Shown piece by piece: positions 1 through 5,872 of a stretch of DNA of 7,651 nt. The DNA is from Bacteroidota bacterium. Its GTDB lineage: Bacteria > Bacteroidota > Bacteroidia > Bacteroidales > VadinHA17. The stretch is taken from positions 1-7,651 of the forward strand of contig SBFZ01000431.1 of the NCBI GenBank assembly GCA_006227095.1. The letters are read 5' to 3'. Each line of letters starts with the position of its first letter. Position 1 is the first letter of the stretch. Under the pieces are notes generated by a model that was not told the DNA's origin, ran no database searches, and worked only from the letters and a program-made list of their open reading frames with translations. A program made the translations under genes and the position numbers.

Positions 1-294
1 AAGTCAGCCCTCTCATACAAGGCAAAAGAGAACAAAATCATCGTCCTCGAAGACTTCTCATTCGATGTTCCGAAGACTTCACAAATGGCCGGTATGAGCG
101 TAAACCTCAACCTTTCAAGGAAAAATTCACTTATTGTTTTACCGGAACAAAATAAAAACATATATTTGTCATCTCGAAATTTGCAGGGAGTTGAAGTTGT
201 AACTATCAGTGATTTAAACACTTACAGTATAATGAAAGCTTCAACTCTGGTGCTTACGGAGAGCGCAGTTGATGTTTTGCAGTCAACATTCTAA
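1..294 (+). CDS. rplD: 50S ribosomal protein L4 (uL4), 3' end only
   Basis: This is the last 97 codons of L4; the start and the tunnel-loop region lie before the window. L4 binds 23S rRNA, lines the exit tunnel with L22 and in E. coli also represses its own S10 operon. The open frame runs from base 1 to a TAA at 292-294. The visible part has the L4 C-terminal pattern: a VLPEQNKNIYLSSRNL stretch, then a VVTISDLNTYSIMKA segment and a final hydrophobic strand with LVLTESAV, as in Bacteroidota L4. An ATG at 85 is internal methionine, not a start, because the frame is open and L4-like before it. Its place before rplW fits the S10 order. Bases 121-240 are unusually AT-rich compared with neighbouring genes. 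Identity is confident. Confidence 0.93.
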   Translation, partial: KSALSYKAKENKIIVLEDFSFDVPKTSQMAGMSVNLNLSRKNSLIVLPEQNKNIYLSSRNLQGVEVVTISDLNTYSIMKASTLVLTESAVDVLQSTF

Positions 295-297
295 ACC

Positions 298-302
298 AGG
301 AG
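298..302 (+). promoter_or_regulatory. Shine-Dalgarno site of rplW
   Basis: AGGAG lies 7 bases before the rplW ATG, in the 15-base gap after rplD. It is a good match to the anti-SD of 16S rRNA at a normal spacing. It stands out because most genes in this window have no such site, which is the rule in Bacteroidota. That it works as an SD is inferred. Confidence 0.6.
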
Positions 303-309
303 CAGAGAT

Positions 310-600
310 ATGGAAATATTGATTAAACCCATAGTGACCGAGAAGATGACCAGCCAGGGTGAGAAGTTCAACCGGTATGGTTTCCTGGTCGACCGTAAAG
401 CCAACAAGCTGGAGATCAAGAAGGCAGTGGAGGATCTTTACGGGGTCAGTGTTGAGTCTGTGAACACCATCAATTACGGTGGCAAGACGAAGACCCGTTA
501 TACCAAGAGTGGTATGATGAAGGGCCGGACGGCAGCAACCAAGAAGGCTGTTGTCACTCTCGCCAAAGGAGAGACTATAGATTTTTACAGCAACATTTAA
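310..600 (+). CDS. rplW: 50S ribosomal protein L23 (uL23)
   Basis: L23 sits at the exit of the peptide tunnel on the large subunit and is the docking point for trigger factor and the signal recognition particle. The 96-residue product has the usual short bacterial length. It opens with the family pattern IKPIVTEKMT (residues 5-14); Glu11 aligns by eye with E. coli Glu18, the trigger factor contact. Next comes a basic segment, then KLEIKKAVEDLYGVSVESVNT (about 34-53), and a Gly/Lys/Arg-rich loop at about 56-80 that corresponds to the loop reaching the tunnel. It ends with a strand and DFYSNI. The ATG at 310 is preceded by AGGAG, which supports this start. The gene lies 15 bases after rplD and 6 before rplB. 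Confidence 0.96.
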   Translation: MEILIKPIVTEKMTSQGEKFNRYGFLVDRKANKLEIKKAVEDLYGVSVESVNTINYGGKTKTRYTKSGMMKGRTAATKKAVVTLAKGETIDFYSNI

Positions 601-606
601 TATAAT

Positions 607-1431
607 ATGGCAGTCAGAAAGATCAAGCCTGTAACACCAGGCCAGAGACATAAGATCGCGAGTACCTTTGAGGAGGTTACACGTGACACGCCGGAGAAAT
701 CCTTGCTCGCGCCGCTCAAGAAGTCAGGAGGAAGGAACGTTAACGGCAGACGGACCATGAGGTACATTGGCGGCGGCCACAAGAAGATGTACCGTGTGAT
801 CGATTTTCAGAGGACCAAGGACGGCGTTGCCGCGAAGGTCACATCGATCGAGTATGATCCGAACCGCACGGCACGTATTGCCCTTCTTACCTATGAAGAT
901 GGTGAGAAGAGCTATATCATTGCCCCGAACGGACTGAAGGTGGGCCAGGAGCTCATGTCAGGAAAAACGGCAGCGCCCGAAGTTGGCAATACCCTTTTCC
1001 TTGGAGACATTCCCCTTGGTACCATTGTTCACAACATTGAACTGAAGCCTGGCAGGGGTGCTGCCCTTGCACGCAGTGCAGGAACCTTTGCACAGCTGGC
1101 TGCCCGTGACGGCAAGTATGCCATCATCAAGCTTCCTTCGGGAGAGACAAGGATGGTGCTTACCTCATGCCGTGCTACCATCGGAACTGTTTCGAACACT
1201 GACCACAACCAGGAGAGATCAGGTAAGGCAGGGCGCAAGCGCTGGCTGGGCCGCAGGCCGAGAACCAGGGGTGTTGCAATGAACCCGGTTGACCACCCCA
1301 TGGGCGGTGGTGAAGGAAGAGCCTCAGGAGGTCATCCGCGCTCACGCCGCGGTATGCCTGCAAAGGGTTTCAAGACCAGGAGCCGTACCAAGTATTCGAA
1401 CAAGCATATTATTGAAAGAAGGAAAAAATAA
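607..1431 (+). CDS. rplB: 50S ribosomal protein L2 (uL2)
   Basis: L2 is a primary 23S rRNA-binding protein needed for subunit joining and for the peptidyl transferase centre. The 274-residue length equals the usual 273-276. An OB-fold domain spans roughly 40-120 ([13 protein letters not shown] near 49-60), an SH3-like domain roughly 125-200 ([19 protein letters not shown] at 133-151), and the C-terminal rRNA-binding part follows. The signature [14 protein letters not shown] is at 225-238. His230 matches the functionally important E. coli His229 (numbered without Met). The second His of the usual HPH is Met232 here, which I recall as normal for Bacteroidota. The ATG at 607 follows the rplW stop by 6 bases and has no SD, only TATAAT directly upstream. 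Confidence 0.98.
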   Translation: MAVRKIKPVTPGQRHKIASTFEEVTRDTPEKSLLAPLKKSGGRNVNGRRTMRYIGGGHKKMYRVIDFQRTKDGVAAKVTSIEYDPNRTARIALLTYEDGEKSYIIAPNGLKVGQELMSGKTAAPEVGNTLFLGDIPLGTIVHNIELKPGRGAALARSAGTFAQLAARDGKYAIIKLPSGETRMVLTSCRATIGTVSNTDHNQERSGKAGRKRWLGRRPRTRGVAMNPVDHPMGGGEGRASGGHPRSRRGMPAKGFKTRSRTKYSNKHIIERRKK

Positions 1432-1439
1432 TTGATACG

Positions 1440-1706
1440 ATGAGCAGATCTATTAAAAAAGGCCCATTCATTGACCTTCACCTTGGCAAAAAGGTTGACG
1501 CAATGAATGACGGAGGAAAGAAAACTGTGATCAAGACCTGGTCGAGAAGATCAGTTATTTCTCCCGACTTTGTTGGACACACGCTGGCAGTGCATAACGG
1601 AAACAAGTTTATACCTGTTTACATTACCGAGAACATGGTTGGTCATAAGCTGGGTGAGTTTGCCCCTACCCGCACCTTCCGCGGTCATGGTGGAAAACAG
1701 AAATAG
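1440..1706 (+). CDS. rpsS: 30S ribosomal protein S19 (uS19)
   Basis: S19 is in the head of the small subunit, next to S13, and binds the 3' domain of 16S rRNA. The 88-residue protein starts [12 protein letters not shown], the classic N-terminus, and has the complete family block: [16 protein letters not shown] (33-48), [14 protein letters not shown] (50-63) and [20 protein letters not shown] (64-83). A basic GGKQK tail ends it. The start at 1440 is set by the match to the conserved N-terminus; no SD is visible in the 8-base gap after rplB. The stop is TAG. A 34-base A-rich spacer (1707-1740) separates it from rplV and shows no hairpin. Confidence 0.97.
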   Translation: MSRSIKKGPFIDLHLGKKVDAMNDGGKKTVIKTWSRRSVISPDFVGHTLAVHNGNKFIPVYITENMVGHKLGEFAPTRTFRGHGGKQK

Positions 1707-1740
1707 GTAATGTGGCATAAAAACTGAAAAAGAATCAGAA

Positions 1741-2160
1741 ATGGGTGCAAGAAAAAGAATAAGCGCCGGCGCCAGGAAGGAAGCCGCAAAAGAGAGGACT
1801 CAGGCCGTTCTTCGCAATGTCCCGACCTCACCGCGCAAAATGAGGCTGGTCACCGATCTTATCAGGGGCCAGGAAGTGAACAAGGCTCTTGATATCCTGA
1901 AGTTCAGCAAGCAGGAAGCTTCACGCAGGCTTGAAAAACTCCTCCTCTCGGCCATAGCCAACTGGCAGGCCAAGAATGAAGGGGTACGCCTTGAGGAGAG
2001 CAACCTCTATGTGAAAGAGGTTCAGGTTGACGGAGGCCGCATTCTGCGCCGTATCCAGCCTGCCCCCCAGGGAAGGGCTTACCGCATACGCAAGAGATCA
2101 AACCATGTAACCCTTGTGCTGGGTAGCAGGAAACAGGAAGTTGAAAACATTTCAGAGTAA
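1741..2160 (+). CDS. rplV: 50S ribosomal protein L22 (uL22)
   Basis: L22 binds several 23S rRNA domains and sends a long beta-hairpin into the exit tunnel, where changes can give macrolide resistance. The 139-residue product is longer than the 110 of E. coli. The extra part is a basic N-terminal segment (about residues 1-21, rich in Lys, Arg and Ala) plus a short acidic C-terminal tail after residue 128. I recall this N-terminal form from Bacteroidota L22, so the ATG at 1741 is kept. Core motifs are [18 protein letters not shown] (26-43), [10 protein letters not shown] (70-79), and the hairpin region [20 protein letters not shown] (96-115), followed by [13 protein letters not shown] see no deletion or obvious resistance change in the hairpin. 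Three bases separate it from rpsC. Confidence 0.96.
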   Translation: MGARKRISAGARKEAAKERTQAVLRNVPTSPRKMRLVTDLIRGQEVNKALDILKFSKQEASRRLEKLLLSAIANWQAKNEGVRLEESNLYVKEVQVDGGRILRRIQPAPQGRAYRIRKRSNHVTLVLGSRKQEVENISE

Positions 2161-2163
2161 ACA

Positions 2164-2955
2164 ATGGGACAAAAAGTTAATCCGATAGGCAACAGAGTAG
2201 GAATCATCAGGGGATGGGACTCAAACTGGTATGGTGGCAATGACTTCTCAGGGAAGCTTGTTGAAGACACCAAAATCAGGGAATACCTGAATGCCAGGCT
2301 GGCCAAGGCAAGTCTTTCAAAGATCGTAATTGAACGGACTCTCAAGCTCATAACCGTCACCGTAAACACGGCACGCCCGGGTATCATCATCGGCAAGGGA
2401 GGCCAGGAGGTTGACAAGCTCAAGGAAGAGCTCAAGAAGATTACGAAGAAAGAGGTGCAGATAAACATCTTCGAGGTCAAGCGCCCCGAGCTTGATGCTG
2501 CGATAGTTGCCGGCAACATTGCACGCCAGGTCGAAGGCAAGATCTCCTACCGCCGTGCCATCAAGATGGCAATAGCCTCAACGATGCGCATGGGCGCCGA
2601 AGGTATCAAGGTTGTGATTTCAGGCAGGCTCGGCGGCGCCGAGATGGCCCGTAACGAAACCTACAAGGATGGCAGGATCCCTCTTCATACCTTCCGTGCT
2701 GACATTGACTACGCCCTTGGCGAAGCCCTCACCAAAGTGGGCCTCATAGGTATCAAGGTGTGGATATGCAACGGAGAAGTGTACGGCAAGCGTGACCTCA
2801 GCCCCAACATCGGTGCCAAGAGTGTCAAGGGCGGCAAGGCTCCCACCGGCGGCTTCAGGAAAAAGGGCGGCGGTGACCGTGACCGTGACCGTGGTGACCG
2901 CGGAGACCGTAACCGTGACCGCGGAGACCGCGGAAGCAACAAGGAATCGAGATAA
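2164..2955 (+). CDS. rpsC: 30S ribosomal protein S3 (uS3) with Asp/Arg/Gly-rich C-terminal tail
   Basis: S3 forms part of the mRNA entry channel in the small-subunit head and, with S4 and S5, contributes helicase activity. The start [22 protein letters not shown] is typical. The KH domain carries the loop GIIIGKGG at 73-80. The C-terminal domain has [10 protein letters not shown] (128-137), with Arg130, Arg131 and Lys134 corresponding by eye to the E. coli helicase residues, then [12 protein letters not shown] (152-163), [12 protein letters not shown] (173-184) and KVWICNGE (198-205). The usual domain ends near 210. The total of 263 residues exceeds the 233 of E. coli because of a tail: a Gly/Lys stretch (about 217-237) followed by Asp-Arg and Gly repeats (238-257). 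There is no SD; the start is 3 bases after rplV. Confidence 0.97.
   Translation: MGQKVNPIGNRVGIIRGWDSNWYGGNDFSGKLVEDTKIREYLNARLAKASLSKIVIERTLKLITVTVNTARPGIIIGKGGQEVDKLKEELKKITKKEVQINIFEVKRPELDAAIVAGNIARQVEGKISYRRAIKMAIASTMRMGAEGIKVVISGRLGGAEMARNETYKDGRIPLHTFRADIDYALGEALTKVGLIGIKVWICNGEVYGKRDLSPNIGAKSVKGGKAPTGGFRKKGGGDRDRDRGDRGDRNRDRGDRGSNKESR
2875..2934 (+). repeat. In-frame GACCGN repeat coding the S3 Asp-Arg/Gly tail
   Basis: Sixty bases are built from eight six-base units: seven GACCGT or GACCGC and one AACCGT. They begin at 2875, 2881, 2887, 2896, 2905, 2911, 2917 and 2926, with single Gly codons (GGT or GGA) in between. The repeat stays in frame and codes residues 238-257 of S3, alternating Asp/Asn-Arg with Gly. 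CCGCGG occurs at three unit-spacer joints. The near identity of the units at the DNA level suggests growth by slippage or unequal recombination (inference). Confidence 0.85.
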
Positions 2956-2983
2956 GTATATAACAGATTAATAATACAGAGCG

Positions 2984-3406
2984 ATGTTACAACCGAAGAA
3001 GACCAAGTTCAGGAGGAGCCAGAAGGGCAGGATGAAAGGCAATGCCCAGAGAGGCAATCAGCTGGCATTCGGATCATTTGGCATCAAAACCCTCGAGGAG
3101 GCATGGATCACCGGCCGTCAGCTTGAGGCTGCACGCCAGGCTGTGACCCGTCACATGAAACGTGAGGGACAGATTTGGATCCGCGTTTTCCCTGACAAAC
3201 CTATAACCAAAAAGCCTGCAGAGGTGCGTATGGGTAAAGGTAAAGGTGCACCCGAAGGTTTCGTGGTGCCTGTAACCCCCGGCCGCATTATCATCGAGGC
3301 CGAAGGTGTTCCCTTCGAAGTGGCCAAGGAAGCACTCCGCCTTGCAGCAGGTAAACTGCCAGTGGCAACAAAGTTCGTGGTGCGCCATGATTATGCTGAG
3401 GAATAA
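2984..3406 (+). CDS. rplP: 50S ribosomal protein L16 (uL16)
   Basis: L16 sits near the A and P tRNA sites of the large subunit and is added late in assembly. The 140-residue protein has the standard N-terminus [19 protein letters not shown]. Further motifs are [21 protein letters not shown] (29-49), [15 protein letters not shown] (64-78), EVRMGKGKG (80-88) and the end [11 protein letters not shown] (124-134). Arg82 lines up with E. coli Arg81, which is hydroxylated there; whether that occurs here is unknown. The ATG at 2984 follows a 28-base AT-rich spacer after rpsC, with no SD but the leader ACAGAGCG, nearly repeated before rpmC. A short C-terminal DYAEE extends slightly past the E. coli end. 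Confidence 0.97.
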   Translation: MLQPKKTKFRRSQKGRMKGNAQRGNQLAFGSFGIKTLEEAWITGRQLEAARQAVTRHMKREGQIWIRVFPDKPITKKPAEVRMGKGKGAPEGFVVPVTPGRIIIEAEGVPFEVAKEALRLAAGKLPVATKFVVRHDYAEE

Positions 3407-3418
3407 AAAAACAGAGCA

Positions 3419-3622
3419 ATGAAGAGTTCAGAAATTAGAGAATTAAGCAACCAGGAGCTTCTCGAACGTATTGACAACGAGAAGACCGCACTCGTGCGCA
3501 TGAAACTCAACCACGCAATCTCCCCCCTTGAAAATCCGCAGAAAATCAAGGAGAGCAGGAAGACCGTTGCCAGGCTCATGACTGAGAAGCGCAAGAGAGA
3601 GATGAATGAGAATAAAAAATAG
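3419..3622 (+). CDS. rpmC: 50S ribosomal protein L29 (uL29)
   Basis: L29 is a small two-helix protein beside L23 at the tunnel exit. The 67-residue product has the expected length and no strands are predicted by eye: helix one covers about 3-32 ([20 protein letters not shown]), then a turn with NP at 39-40, and helix two with [20 protein letters not shown] (42-61), which is the family signature. The tail is Lys/Asn-rich. The ATG at 3419 is preceded by ACAGAGCA and has no SD. The stop is TAG at 3620-3622. It lies 12 bases after rplP and 10 before the chosen rpsQ start, the normal S10 context. Confidence 0.95.
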   Translation: MKSSEIRELSNQELLERIDNEKTALVRMKLNHAISPLENPQKIKESRKTVARLMTEKRKREMNENKK

Positions 3623-3632
3623 CCCTATCATC

Positions 3633-3890
3633 ATGGAAGAAAGGAATCTTAGAAAAGAGCGTATAGGTGTTGTCGTCAGCAACAAGATGGACAAGTCTAT
3701 CGTCGTGGCCATTCACAGAAAGGTCAAGCACCCGATCTATGGCAAGTTCGTCAGCAAGACAAAGAAACTTATGGCTCACGATGAGGAAAACAGCTGCAAC
3801 ATCGGTGATACGGTGCGCATAATGGAAACCAGGCCCCTCAGCAAAAGCAAGTCCTGGAGATTGGTTGAAATAATTGAAAGAGCTAAGTAA
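3633..3890 (+). CDS. rpsQ: 30S ribosomal protein S17 (uS17)
   Basis: S17 is a primary 16S rRNA-binding protein of the small-subunit body with an OB fold. The open frame could begin at 3606, but that start lies inside rpmC and adds nine residues (MRIKNSPII) not known in the family. Starting at 3633 gives 85 residues beginning [20 protein letters not shown], the form I recall from Bacteroidota. Motifs follow in order: [18 protein letters not shown] (23-40), KLMAHDEEN (45-53) and the signature [19 protein letters not shown] (57-75), ending [10 protein letters not shown]. There is no SD before either start. It is the last S10-part gene, and rplN begins only 2 bases after its stop. Confidence 0.96.
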   Translation: MEERNLRKERIGVVVSNKMDKSIVVAIHRKVKHPIYGKFVSKTKKLMAHDEENSCNIGDTVRIMETRPLSKSKSWRLVEIIERAK

Positions 3891-3892
3891 TT

Positions 3893-4258
3893 ATGATACA
3901 GCAGGAAAGCAGGTTGACTGTAGCCGATAATACCGGTGCCAAGGAAGTCCTTTGCATCAGGGTGCTCGGCGGAAGCAAGAAGAGGTATGCAAGCGTGGGT
4001 GACAAGATAGTTGTCTCCGTCAAGAGCGCTCTTCCCTCAGGTGAAGCAAAGAAAGGTACGGTAAGCAGGGCAGTGGTTGTAAGGACAAAGAAGGAGATAC
4101 GCCGTGCTGACGGTTCCTATATCCGCTTTGATGACAATGCCGTGGTGCTTCTCACCAACCAGGATGAAGTGCGCGGTACGCGTATCTTCGGTCCCGTGGC
4201 CAGGGAGCTCCGTGACAAGTACATGAAGATCGTCTCACTTGCACCTGAAGTGTTATAA
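3893..4258 (+). CDS. rplN: 50S ribosomal protein L14 (uL14)
   Basis: L14 binds 23S rRNA on the subunit interface and takes part in bridges to the small subunit; it is also where silencing factor RsfS docks in other bacteria. At 121 residues it is close to the usual 122-123. It starts [27 protein letters not shown] (1-27), the highly conserved five-strand barrel region. The family signature is at about 60-86, with [16 protein letters not shown] then [12 protein letters not shown]. The end [27 protein letters not shown] is typical. In E. coli a promoter region of more than 100 bases precedes this gene; here only 2 bases do. No SD is visible. Confidence 0.97.
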   Translation: MIQQESRLTVADNTGAKEVLCIRVLGGSKKRYASVGDKIVVSVKSALPSGEAKKGTVSRAVVVRTKKEIRRADGSYIRFDDNAVVLLTNQDEVRGTRIFGPVARELRDKYMKIVSLAPEVL

Positions 4259-4276
4259 TCGTTAAACTGACACCCG

Positions 4277-4600
4277 ATGCAGAAGAAATTACACATCAAA
4301 AAGGGAGACACAGTGGCCGTCATTGCCGGTGAATCCAAAGGACAGAAAGGACGTGTCCTCGAGGTAGACAGGGAAAAGAACAAGGCGCTGGTGGAAGGGA
4401 TCAACCTGGTATCAAAGCATACCAAACCCAATGCCAAGGCCCCGCAGGGCGGAATCCTCAAGAAGGAAGCCCCCGTACACATCTCAAACCTCATGGTCAT
4501 TGACCCTGCAAGCGGTAAACCCACACGTGTGGGCCGCAAGCTGAATGACAAGAACAAACTGGTACGTTATGCCAAAAAATCAGGAGAGGAGATCAAGTAA
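4277..4600 (+). CDS. rplX: 50S ribosomal protein L24 (uL24)
   Basis: L24 is an early assembly protein that binds the 5' part of 23S rRNA and sits near the tunnel exit. The 107-residue product is within the family range of about 100-115. The KOW motif is at the front: [26 protein letters not shown] (6-31). The middle has [22 protein letters not shown] (39-60), and the segment [14 protein letters not shown] (64-77) is the conserved second half. The end is basic. The ATG at 4277 follows an 18-base spacer without an SD. The stop TAA shares its last base with the rplE ATG, and the final codons contain the SD of rplE. Confidence 0.96.
   Translation: MQKKLHIKKGDTVAVIAGESKGQKGRVLEVDREKNKALVEGINLVSKHTKPNAKAPQGGILKKEAPVHISNLMVIDPASGKPTRVGRKLNDKNKLVRYAKKSGEEIK
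4582..4591 (+). promoter_or_regulatory. Shine-Dalgarno site of rplE inside rplX
   Basis: AGGAGAGGAG lies in the last codons of rplX (Gly-Glu-Glu) and ends 8 bases before the rplE ATG. It holds two AGGAG cores, at 4582-4586 and 4587-4591; the second has the ideal spacing. Because Glu could also be coded GAA, the match is not forced by the protein alone. Function is inferred. Confidence 0.5.
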
Positions 4601-5145
4601 TGTATACGCCTGCTTTAAAGACCAAATATAAGAGTGAGATCACGCCTGCTCTGATGAAGCAGTTTAACTACAAAACTGTCATGCAGGTGCCCCGTCTTGA
4701 AAAGATTGTTATCAACCAGGGACTGGGTCAGGCCATTGCCGACAAGAAACTGCTTGAGATGGGCCAGAAGGAGGTTTCCGATATCGCCGGACAGAAGGCG
4801 GTGCAGACCATCTCCAGGAAGGATATTTCAAACTTCAAGCTCCGCAAGAGCATGCCCATCGGCGTTATGGTCACGCTCCGCAAGGACCGCATGTACGAAT
4901 TCCTCGAGAGGCTCATTGCAGTGGCTCTGCCGCGCATACGTGACTTCAAGGGAGTAGGTGCAAAACTCGACGGCCGCGGCAACTATACCCTCGGCATCAC
5001 CGAACAGATCATCTTCCCGGAGATTGACCTCGACAAGATCGCCAAGATCATGGGACTGCAGATAACCTTCGTCACCACCGCACAGAGTGACGAGGAAGCT
5101 TATGCCCTGCTTAAAGAATTCGGAATTCCCTTTAAAAACAAGTAA
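4600..5145 (+). CDS. rplE: 50S ribosomal protein L5 (uL5)
   Basis: L5 forms the 5S RNP with L18 and 5S rRNA in the central protuberance and touches P-site tRNA. The 181-residue length is standard (179-187). It starts with [24 protein letters not shown] (2-25), followed by the signature [14 protein letters not shown] (30-43). Further motifs are [17 protein letters not shown] (66-82), [20 protein letters not shown] (86-105), RIRDFKGV (112-119), [20 protein letters not shown] (124-143) and [24 protein letters not shown] (155-178). The ATG at 4600 overlaps the rplX stop by one base, a layout that suggests translational coupling. It has one of the few SD sites in the window. Confidence 0.97.
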   Translation: MYTPALKTKYKSEITPALMKQFNYKTVMQVPRLEKIVINQGLGQAIADKKLLEMGQKEVSDIAGQKAVQTISRKDISNFKLRKSMPIGVMVTLRKDRMYEFLERLIAVALPRIRDFKGVGAKLDGRGNYTLGITEQIIFPEIDLDKIAKIMGLQITFVTTAQSDEEAYALLKEFGIPFKNK

Positions 5146-5157
5146 ACAGATCGGAAT

Positions 5158-5427
5158 ATGGCTAAGGAATCAATGAAAGCCCGCGAAGTCAAACGCGCAA
5201 AACTTGCCAAGAGGTACGCCGCCAAGAGAGCCGCGCTCAAAGCTGAAGGCAACTACATTGCCATGAGCACACTGCCGCGCAACTCAAACCCAATCAGGCA
5301 GCGCAACAGGTGCAAGCTCACCGGCAGGCCCAGGGGGTACATGAGACAGTTTGGCATTAGCAGGATTACCTTCAGGGAAATGGCTTCAAAAGGGCTCATC
5401 CCGGGCGTAAGAAAAGCAAGCTGGTAA
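5158..5427 (+). CDS. rpsN: 30S ribosomal protein S14 (uS14), zinc-independent type
   Basis: S14 is in the small-subunit head and contacts S3, S10 and 16S rRNA. The 89-residue protein has [20 protein letters not shown] at the front and the signature [28 protein letters not shown] (47-74), ending [11 protein letters not shown]. It has only one cysteine (Cys52). The two CxxC pairs of the zinc-binding form are therefore absent, which makes it the C-minus type; such proteins do not need zinc. It is shorter than the 101-residue E. coli protein, and this length is usual for Bacteroidota. The ATG at 5158 is 12 bases after rplE with at most a weak GGA upstream. A 34-base AT-rich spacer follows. Confidence 0.96.
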   Translation: MAKESMKAREVKRAKLAKRYAAKRAALKAEGNYIAMSTLPRNSNPIRQRNRCKLTGRPRGYMRQFGISRITFREMASKGLIPGVRKASW

Positions 5428-5461
5428 CAACCGAGATATAAACAATAAATCATAATATAAG

Positions 5462-5857
5462 ATGACAGATCCAATAGCAGATTTTCTTACAAGGGTAAGG
5501 AATGCCATCAAAGCCGGCCACAAAGTGGTTGAGACACCGGCTACCGGCCTGACGAAGGATATCACAAGGATACTCTACGATAAAGGATATATCCTCAGCT
5601 ATAAGTTCATTGACGATAACCTGCAGGGGAAAATCAAGATCGCCCTCAAGTATCATCCCAAAACCAAGCTGCCTGCTATCAAGCAGATTCAGAGGGTGAG
5701 CCGTCCGGGCCTGAGGAGATATGCCGGTGTTGATGAACTTCCGAGGGTCCTCAACGGACTGGGAATAGCCATTCTCTCGACTTCTCACGGTGTAATGACC
5801 GAGAAAGAGGCAGCCAGGGAGAATGTCGGAGGTGAAGTAGTATGTTATGTTTACTAA
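5462..5857 (+). CDS. rpsH: 30S ribosomal protein S8 (uS8)
   Basis: S8 binds the central domain of 16S rRNA early in assembly and in E. coli represses the spc operon by binding its mRNA near the rplE start. The 131-residue product starts MTDPIADFLTRVRNAIKAGH (1-20), the family opening. The middle has ILYDKGYILSYKFIDD (37-52) and LKYHPKTKLPAIKQIQRVSRPGLRRY (62-87). The signature block LGIAILSTSHGVMTEKEA (100-117) includes the STSxGxMT rRNA-binding motif. It ends GGEVVCYVY. The spacer before it (5428-5461) is AT-rich with no SD. No structure like the S8 binding site of 16S rRNA was recognised by eye in the mRNA here. Confidence 0.97.
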   Translation: MTDPIADFLTRVRNAIKAGHKVVETPATGLTKDITRILYDKGYILSYKFIDDNLQGKIKIALKYHPKTKLPAIKQIQRVSRPGLRRYAGVDELPRVLNGLGIAILSTSHGVMTEKEAARENVGGEVVCYVY

Positions 5858-5859
5858 AC

Positions 5860-5865
5860 AGGAGG
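5860..5865 (+). promoter_or_regulatory. Perfect Shine-Dalgarno site of rplF
   Basis: AGGAGG lies 7 bases before the rplF ATG, in the 15-base gap after rpsH. This is the full six-base anti-SD complement at the best spacing and the strongest SD in the window, in a lineage where such sites are rare. Function is inferred. Confidence 0.7.
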
Positions 5866-5872
5866 AATTCAA

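Noticed and set aside
601..606. TATAAT between rplW and rplB, like an E. coli -10 box
   Set aside because: It abuts the ATG, so a transcript would start inside rplB; no -35 partner is evident; Bacteroidota promoters use a different -7 box.
1707..1740. The 34-base spacer before rplV as a regulatory element
   Set aside because: A-rich with no repeat, hairpin or promoter motif seen by eye.
2079..2540. Reverse-strand open frame of 153 codons across rplV and rpsC
   Set aside because: Antisense to two conserved genes with no recognisable protein features; composition is that of a reverse complement of coding sequence.
2709..2942. Reverse-strand frame with an Arg-Ser-rich, SR-like protein
   Set aside because: It is the shadow of the GACCGN repeat and the rpsC coding strand; no start signal or family match.
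3606..3632. Upstream ATG extending rpsQ by nine residues
   Set aside because: It overlaps rpmC and adds residues not seen in S17; the ATG at 3633 gives the standard 85-residue protein.
4117..4557. Reverse-strand open frame of 146 codons across rplN and rplX
   Set aside because: Antisense to conserved ribosomal genes, no family resemblance, no leader signals.
5428..5461. The 34-base AT-rich spacer before rpsH as a promoter or terminator
   Set aside because: No TAnnTTTG box, no inverted repeat with a T-run; it looks like an ordinary A-rich leader for an SD-less start.
5450..5872. Reverse-strand open frame of 140 codons over rpsH
   Set aside because: Covers exactly the conserved rpsH gene in antisense; Cys/His/Tyr-rich mixture is a typical shadow product.
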